From JANXVV01 sp038230975 (GTDB lineage: Bacteria > Planctomycetota > Phycisphaerae > Tepidisphaerales > Tepidisphaeraceae), in contig JBBRMF010000082.1 of the NCBI GenBank assembly GCA_038230975.1, positions 1 to 18,725 of the forward strand: a DNA stretch of 18,725 nucleotides, in the 5' to 3' direction. The notes below the pieces were generated by a model, which made no database searches, had not been told where the DNA came from, and saw only the letters and a list, made by a program, of their open reading frames with translations. Of the stretch, positions 15,193-18,725 are shown piece after piece. A program made the position numbers and the translations under genes. The first letter of the stretch is position 1. The number at the start of each line of letters is the position of its first letter.

Positions 15193-15489
15193 GTGTATTC
15201 CGACCTCGTTCCAATCTTCGCTCCCATGTTACCGGAACACGTACATGCCTTCATGGTGCTCGTGGAATGGCACATACATGATGGTAAGCATGTCGCCAAG
15301 GGAACGCATATCTGCACTCTAGAAATCGTGTTGCTACCACACTCCCCGACGTTGAATTCGAGTGAGGAAGTTAAATTAACGTCCCCCATCAACGGGTTCA
15401 TCAAACACGCCGTACCTCGCGGAGAATGCCTGAATTCCGACCAAATTATCGGTTGGTCTACATACCTCAAACCAAAATCCGATGTTTAA
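15193..15489 (+). CDS. Stand-alone biotinyl/lipoyl-like domain protein lacking the canonical lysine
   Basis: 98 residues. The pattern is that of a biotinyl/lipoyl domain: V-P-I-F-A-P at the start, VEWHIHDGKHVAKG (24-37) as the conserved W...dG..V..G strand, C-T-L-E, then LTSPINGFI (62-70) and the closing A-V-P-R-G-E-C-L...I-I-G-W. The hairpin that normally shows E-T-D-K-A has instead C-T-L-E-I-V and a longer loop (47-60) without lysine, so post-translational attachment is doubtful. The start is a GTG at 15193, fixed by an in-frame TGA at 15178-15180; GAGG is only 2 nt upstream, too close to be ideal. An ATG at 15226 would cut into the fold. It is the only + strand gene between rsmA and the window end. 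Role unknown. Confidence 0.6.
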   Translation: MYSDLVPIFAPMLPEHVHAFMVLVEWHIHDGKHVAKGTHICTLEIVLLPHSPTLNSSEEVKLTSPINGFIKHAVPRGECLNSDQIIGWSTYLKPKSDV

Positions 15490-15501
15490 GTCGCCTGCGT
15501 A

Positions 15502-15798
15502 CTACTTATGTCCTTCCGGCCTTTTTTCCCCCAGATATTTCCTGGTTACAGCCGCCGACAAGTCGACATCGTTAATATTCGCCAACGTGCAAAGCCAGGC
15601 GATGATATCCGCAAATTCTTCCTCAAGGTTTGCCCGATCCGTGCCGTTCAACGCGGTTGCCAATTCGCCAACTTCCTCGATGAACCACAAAAAAGTTTTG
15701 GGGGTTCCACGCTCGCGATCGACCTTTTCATATCGATCGAAAATGTGCTTTTGAAACGCGGCGATGGTTAGAGTGTTGGCATCCATTCCGAACAGCAT
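15502..15798 (-). CDS. MazG-like nucleotide pyrophosphohydrolase
   Basis: 98 residues, a single-domain member of the all-alpha MazG superfamily. The metal-binding pattern EExxE...ExxD is complete: E41, E42, E45, and after 15 residues E61 and D64 (EEVGELATAL; EEEFADIIAWL). Members hydrolyse NTPs or modified nucleotides to the monophosphate plus pyrophosphate, acting in pool sanitation or stress control. The start at 15798 lies 3 bp after the TPR peptidase stop; an ATG at 15786 is an alternative, and neither has a Shine-Dalgarno sequence, so translation probably depends on coupling. The stop faces the convergent lipoyl-like gene at a distance of 12 bp. Substrate cannot be named from sequence. 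Confidence 0.88.
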   Translation of the reverse strand: MLFGMDANTLTIAAFQKHIFDRYEKVDRERGTPKTFLWFIEEVGELATALNGTDRANLEEEFADIIAWLCTLANINDVDLSAAVTRKYLGEKRPEGHK

Positions 15799-15801
15799 AC
15801 T

Positions 15802-18399
15802 TCATTCGGGTGATCGGGGCCGCGCCGCGCTTTTCTTATTATTCTCCAACCACGCCGCCAGCACGGGAATGGTCCGATGTTCGCGCTCCATGCCCGCCGA
15901 ATTCCCGGATTTCTCGTACAGTTGTGCCAGCAGTTCATGGGCGTCCATATCGTATGGATCGATATAGACCGCTTGCAACGCGAATTTTACGGCGTTTTCA
16001 GTTTGATTCTCGTCGCGATAGACTCGCGAGATTTTTTTTGCGTAGATGTTGTCGTGAAGCGAGCGGGCGTGAAGCTCTTTCAATTCACGAATCAGTTTTT
16101 CGGGTTCGTGAATTTCTTTACGAAGATACAATCCGGCCAGTCGCGTGTGGGGCAGTACATCAACAGGCCGTAGCTTGGCGATTTCTTCCCAAACTTTTAC
16201 GGCCTCCGCATACTTTCGCTGCTTGATCAGATCCTCCCCTTTGAGGCGCAATCCATTGTATTCCTCAGTCGTGTCTTCGTCATACCCCCAGTCCGCGACT
16301 TGCTTTTCAGTCCAGGCAAAAAAGTCCGCCTGAAATTCGCTCAACTCTTTACCCAGGATCTTCGGAAATACCTCGCGCTGCTCTTTGCCTTGCCGGAACT
16401 CAGCCAGCATCGCCAGCACGGCATCGTGTCCCCACGTGTCTTCGATGTATTGGCAAATCCAGAACGATTCCGCATACGCAAGTTGTCGGTCGATCGGTCG
16501 CTTCGGTCGAACGAAGCCCCACGTCAGATTCTCCATCGTGAACAACTGCTTCTTATTAACCGCCTGATAAAGCATCGGAACCCATTCCCAACGCAACGGC
16601 GACCGCTCCTCGACGACCGCAAGGCCTTCGGTCATCCAATGGGCGATGCGATTGTCCGTCGCGGCTAACGTCACCGTATGGGTGAATTCATGGCGAAGAA
16701 CCTGGGACCAGTTGAATGAGCCAAGCGTCCCCTGGCCTTTCCGTGGCGCAACCAGCGCGATCACTCGTCCGGTGCTTGCGCCGACGGTACCAATCCAGGG
16801 CGACCCGGTCGTTCGCACGCTGAACGCATCATGCGTGGGAAACACTTCAATATATGTTTTAACCGGCGGCTCACATTTGTATTCGCCGCACACCTCGCGA
16901 TAAATGCTCTCCAGATAATCCGCGAAGTATTCGGGAATCATCGGGTCTTTTTTCGCATCGTACATCACGACGAAGTGGTCGGTTTCCTTCCGCGCGAATT
17001 TGGCCAGGTCATCCAAGAGGCGCAAATAATTGGTCGTTGCGTGGTTAAACGGATCGAGTGAATGCGCGGCGTCGAGCGTGATGCGAGCCAGATCCTCATC
17101 GCCACTCTGCGTGTAGAGCAATCCCAACCCGTTGCGGGCCGTTGTCCACCAGGGAGCGCGCTCGATGGCAATCCGATACATCGCTGCAGCGCGCGGGTAC
17201 TGCCGCATGGCACCCAATTGCTCGGCAACCTCCAAGTAGGCGGTCGCATTTGTCGGATCGAGCTTCTCGACCTCTTTTAAAATCTCGGCGGTTTTGGCGT
17301 CATGCAACTGAAGCGCTTCAGATGCTGCCAGGAGTCCAAGGGCTTCAAGGTGTTTGGGTTGCGTCTGCAATACGCGGCGTACGGGTTCCTGGGCATCGGT
17401 CGGCCGGCGTTGTTGCAAAAGGCTCCGCGAAAGCAGCAAATCGGCTTCGATCGAGTTGGCATCCACGTCCCGAATGGCAGCCACCATCCGGTCGGCGGAG
17501 TCGAAGTTATACATCGCAAGGACCAATTTTCCCGTGGCAACGAGCGTATCGATGTCGTTGGGATTGCCTTTGGTTGCCAGTTGCAGTTCCTTGAGAGCGG
17601 TGGGTTCATCGTCGTGCGATACATAGTATTCGGCCGCCGCCAAATGCGCCGGCCAGTAACCGCGATCGATTTCGTCGTACGCGCGAAGAAACATATTCAA
17701 AATGACGTTGTGCAGTGATTTTTGGGTTTGATAGGCACTGGTAAGACTGGCCCAGCGATCGAGGCTGCGACTGATGAATGTCACCTCTTCAGCGTTGGTG
17801 AACAGTGCGCGATCACCTTGCCATTTGTCCACGAAAGGGGCAAACCAACCGAATGCCTCGCGTGCGACTGCGATATCACCGCGCGATTCGGCAATGTTTC
17901 CCAGCCAATAGTGCGCTGCGATTGAATCCGGCTTCTCTTTGATCACGGTTTGAATCGCACGAATTGCCTCTTCGGATTTGCCGGTTTTGGCAAGGATACG
18001 GGCGCGCAGAATCTTTACGCGTGAATCATCCTGTACCTGCGAGGCCGATAAAACTACTGTCGCTTCAACGTGCCTCCCCAACGGAATTAACGCGTTTGCT
18101 TTTGCCAAGGCCAATTCGACCGGATCGACATTCTTCGCTTGAGCGAGGGTCAGTAAAGAAAGCTTGTAGCGACCGGAAAACGCCTCCGCCCGGGCCTTTT
18201 CCAAGACGTCAGACTTCACGTATTCCTTGAGTTCTAACGGCGGAAGATCTTCAGGCAAAAGTGGATCGATCCACTTGCGCGGGATCGCGCGGCGGGTTAG
18301 ATCCTGTGCCGTGGCGGAGAAGACAGTTGCCGACGCGACGGCTAGTCCCACCCCAAAGAAAGCGAAACGAACAATTTGCGGACGGATGGCATGAAACAT
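15802..18399 (-). CDS. Exported TPR protein with gluzincin (peptidase MA-like) domain
   Basis: 865 residues. An N-terminal signal or anchor (about 11-31, ending S-A-T-A) is followed by a tetratricopeptide array to about residue 465 (for example 157-190 and 382-416). A metallopeptidase domain covers about 470-690: the zinc motif HEFTH is at 570-574, and the third ligand E591 stands in WMTEGLAVVEE, the gluzincin arrangement of the peptidase MA-like family (PF13485). More TPR-like helices lie at about 700-850. It should act outside the cytoplasmic membrane on a protein or peptide; the substrate is unknown. AGAGGA lies 9 nt upstream of the ATG at 18399 and supports this start. The MazG gene follows after 3 bp. 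Confidence 0.88.
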   Translation of the reverse strand: MFHAIRPQIVRFAFFGVGLAVASATVFSATAQDLTRRAIPRKWIDPLLPEDLPPLELKEYVKSDVLEKARAEAFSGRYKLSLLTLAQAKNVDPVELALAKANALIPLGRHVEATVVLSASQVQDDSRVKILRARILAKTGKSEEAIRAIQTVIKEKPDSIAAHYWLGNIAESRGDIAVAREAFGWFAPFVDKWQGDRALFTNAEEVTFISRSLDRWASLTSAYQTQKSLHNVILNMFLRAYDEIDRGYWPAHLAAAEYYVSHDDEPTALKELQLATKGNPNDIDTLVATGKLVLAMYNFDSADRMVAAIRDVDANSIEADLLLSRSLLQQRRPTDAQEPVRRVLQTQPKHLEALGLLAASEALQLHDAKTAEILKEVEKLDPTNATAYLEVAEQLGAMRQYPRAAAMYRIAIERAPWWTTARNGLGLLYTQSGDEDLARITLDAAHSLDPFNHATTNYLRLLDDLAKFARKETDHFVVMYDAKKDPMIPEYFADYLESIYREVCGEYKCEPPVKTYIEVFPTHDAFSVRTTGSPWIGTVGASTGRVIALVAPRKGQGTLGSFNWSQVLRHEFTHTVTLAATDNRIAHWMTEGLAVVEERSPLRWEWVPMLYQAVNKKQLFTMENLTWGFVRPKRPIDRQLAYAESFWICQYIEDTWGHDAVLAMLAEFRQGKEQREVFPKILGKELSEFQADFFAWTEKQVADWGYDEDTTEEYNGLRLKGEDLIKQRKYAEAVKVWEEIAKLRPVDVLPHTRLAGLYLRKEIHEPEKLIRELKELHARSLHDNIYAKKISRVYRDENQTENAVKFALQAVYIDPYDMDAHELLAQLYEKSGNSAGMEREHRTIPVLAAWLENNKKSAARPRSPE

Positions 18400-18488
18400 G
18401 AGACAATGTCCTCTTTAGTCTCGACGCAATTCCATCGTACAGATGCGCCGCGTTGCGCGAAGTTTCGACCAAGACTTTATAGCTCCAT

Positions 18489-18725
18489 TCAAGTGGGAGG
18501 AAGGATAGACTCTTTCTGCTGACGTTTTGAGGTCCGATCTGGAGCTTTGAGCCGTTTTCGGGGCAGGAAACCGATACTGAAAAATGCCGTCATCAGCACC
18601 CAGAATATCCAGAAGGCAGGGCTTGAAAGGCTGCTGAAATTGAGTCGGTGGGGATGTTGCTCGGAATTGAACGCCCATTCACAAACCAACTTCATGCCAA
18701 TCAACAGCACGAGCAAATAGGCCGA
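18489..18725 (-). CDS. C-terminal fragment of a membrane protein, possibly TerC family (5' end outside window)
   Basis: The minus-strand frame is open to the window edge and ends at TGA 18491-18489. The 78 visible residues contain two membrane segments (Y-L-L-V-L-L-I-G-M-K-L-V, and F-W-I-F-W-V-L-M-T-A-F-F-S-I-G-F) and a basic tail (P-R-K-R-L-K). The helix with I-G-x-K-L followed by an acidic residue resembles the last helices of TerC-type proteins, but this is weak resemblance on a fragment. Internal starts (TTG 18716) are not needed. The 89 bp between this stop and the TPR peptidase start contain no obvious hairpin. Confidence 0.6.
   Translation of the reverse strand, partial: SAYLLVLLIGMKLVCEWAFNSEQHPHRLNFSSLSSPAFWIFWVLMTAFFSIGFLPRKRLKAPDRTSKRQQKESILPPT

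Noticed and set aside
1..18725. CRISPR arrays, tRNA or rRNA genes
   Set aside because: No regularly spaced direct repeats and no tRNA cloverleaf or rRNA segments were recognised on reading both strands.

Overview
The window reads as a piece of chromosome from a planctomycete-type bacterium. This rests on the gene families: a DUF1501 protein, a multihaem c-type cytochrome with a PA14-like N-terminus, a phage-CII-like regulator of the kind that ends in a WLC-x-x-A-GGFFV motif, a large secreted TPR metallopeptidase, and long ABC-2 permeases beside a GATase-like membrane protein. Intergenic hairpin repeats fit too. A Phycisphaerae-like lineage is a guess; no marker gene here settles it.

Layout. 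2-1249 (+) is the 3' part of a DUF1501 gene. It converges with a 2-bp gap on a nucleoside-symporter-type MFS permease (1252-2508, -). A stretch of about 300 bp without a gene (2509-2811) holds a long inverted-repeat element. Next is a probable two-gene operon (5460 to 2812, -): a CII-like regulator followed by a five-haem cytochrome c. Divergent from it, across a small repeat-rich intergenic region, is rsmA (5601-6452, +). rsmA converges on gdhA plus a DUF4149 membrane protein (8420 to 6595, -, ATGA overlap), with a hairpin repeat between them that looks like a two-way terminator. Upstream of gdhA lies a small AT-richer island with an orphan HicB-like gene and a small membrane protein gene interrupted by an in-frame TAA (9187 to 8458, -).

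12345 to 9265 (-) encodes an ABC exporter: an ATPase and an internally duplicated ABC-2 permease. Upstream on the same strand, behind two hairpins, is an 824-residue membrane-anchored protein with a GATase-like domain (15079 to 12605). A stand-alone degenerate biotinyl/lipoyl-like domain (15193-15489, +) is the only + strand gene after rsmA. The window ends with a TPR metallopeptidase and a MazG-type pyrophosphohydrolase in tight tandem (18399 to 15502, -), then the C-terminal end of a membrane protein, possibly TerC-like (18489-18725, -).

No tRNA, rRNA, CRISPR array, transposase or prophage cluster was seen. Most of the region is housekeeping or lineage-typical. The most unusual items are the interrupted membrane gene next to an orphan HicB, the cytochrome whose third haem domain lacks its axial-methionine motif, the lipoyl-like protein without the usual lysine, and three families of intergenic repeats.
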